NCBI GenBank assembly: GCA_009783495.1 | Contig: WRDJ01000070.1 | Coordinates: 1-5,546, forward strand | Source: Clostridiales bacterium | GTDB taxonomy: Bacteria; Bacillota; Dehalobacteriia; UBA4068 | Length of the DNA: 5,546 nt | Reading direction: 5' to 3' | Part shown: piece after piece, positions 5,183-5,546 of the stretch | Numbering within the stretch: the first letter of the stretch is position 1 | How the letters are laid out: each line of letters opens with the position of its first letter | Notes under the pieces: generated by a model | Database searches by the model: none | What the model saw: only the letters and a program-made list of their open reading frames with translations | What the model was told of the DNA's origin: nothing | Position numbers and translations under genes: made by a program

Positions 5183-5546
5183 CGCCCCGGCAAAACCCCA
5201 GGCTTCATCAACCAGCGCAGCGATATCCGGCAAAAGGGCTGGCGTGGAGGTTTTTCGCGCCAGGACGAGATATTCGATGTTGCCGTCTGCGCCGGTTACG
5301 GGGGAAAAAGTCAGGCCCAAAACGGCCATGCCCTCCCCCAGCAGGAATTGAAAGACCCGCGAGATCACTTCCGCGTGCACCGCTTTGTCGCGCACCACGC
5401 CGCCCTTGCCCACCTTATCCCGCCCGGCCTCGAACTGCGGCTTGATGAGGGCGAGCAAATGCCCTTCTTCCCGCAAAAGACGCAAAGGCGCGGGTAAAAC
5501 TTTGGCGAGCGAGATGAAGGAAACATCGGCGGTGACCATATCCACG
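5174..5546 (-). CDS. tlyA: TlyA-family rRNA 2'-O-methyltransferase, C-terminal part (5' end off the window)
   Basis: The 3' portion, 123 codons plus stop, of a TlyA/YqxC (hemolysin A family) protein, normally about 270 residues with an N-terminal S4 domain that lies outside this window. TlyA methylates cytidine 2'-hydroxyls in 16S and/or 23S rRNA using S-adenosylmethionine. Three of the four FtsJ-type catalytic K-D-K-E residues are visible: D7 in A-D-V-S-F-I-S-L, K35 in L-I-K-P-Q-F-E and E91 in G-N-I-E-Y-L (fragment numbering). Their spacing (28 and 56 residues) is the same as that of D154, K182 and E238 in the M. tuberculosis protein. V-G-K-G-G-V-V-R-D at 45-53 is also typical of the family. 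The frame is open to the window edge; the GTG at 5545 is an internal valine, not a start. In Bacillota this gene usually precedes nadK and argR. The haemolysin name in older annotation should not be read as toxin activity. Confidence 0.93.
   Translation of the reverse strand, partial: VDMVTADVSFISLAKVLPAPLRLLREEGHLLALIKPQFEAGRDKVGKGGVVRDKAVHAEVISRVFQFLLGEGMAVLGLTFSPVTGADGNIEYLVLARKTSTPALLPDIAALVDEAWGFAGAHE

Noticed and set aside
5080..5211. N-terminal extension of NadK to an upstream start at 5211
   Set aside because: The extra residues overlap the end of tlyA and translate the AT-rich spacer; the ribosome site and expected family N-terminus point to the TTG at 5079.

Overview
The window reads as a vegetative chromosomal segment of an anaerobic-type Bacillota (Firmicutes) genome. 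The main evidence is gene order: a TlyA-type rRNA methyltransferase, NAD kinase and ArgR follow one another, as they commonly do in clostridia, bacilli and relatives. Shine-Dalgarno sites are strong and purine-rich, and one gene uses a TTG start. Most genes are GC-rich (about 65% in a short stretch of rluD that I counted by hand). I cannot place the organism more finely. A GC-rich clostridial or Negativicutes lineage is a guess.

All nine genes lie on the minus strand, so transcription runs from high to low coordinates. In that order they are: the 3' end of tlyA (5546-5174, 5' end outside the window), nadK (TTG start at 5079), argR, lspA, rluD (ATGA overlap with lspA), a short AT-rich gene of unknown function (2332-1862), tcdA, a GyrI-like domain protein, and a divergent thioredoxin. 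The only substantial intergenic space is the 94 bp between tlyA and nadK. It is very AT-rich and holds two overlapping-register TATAAT boxes, plus a candidate ArgR operator at the tlyA stop codon. The other gaps are between -4 and 59 bp, so most of the segment could be one long transcript. No stretch over 300 bases lacks a gene.

Functionally this is a housekeeping cluster. It covers RNA modification (TlyA 2'-O-methylation, RluD-type pseudouridylation, TcdA cyclisation of t6A in tRNA), NADP supply (NadK), arginine-responsive regulation (ArgR), lipoprotein signal-peptide removal (LspA) and thiol-disulfide exchange (thioredoxin). The GyrI-like protein probably binds or hydrolyses a small molecule.

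I found no mobile element, CRISPR array, RNA gene or clear defence system. The points most worth a second look are the AT-rich unknown gene embedded between rluD and tcdA, the candidate ARG box upstream of nadK-argR, the unusual thioredoxin active site (G-C-H-P-C with Lys in place of the buried Asp), and the absence of recN next to argR.
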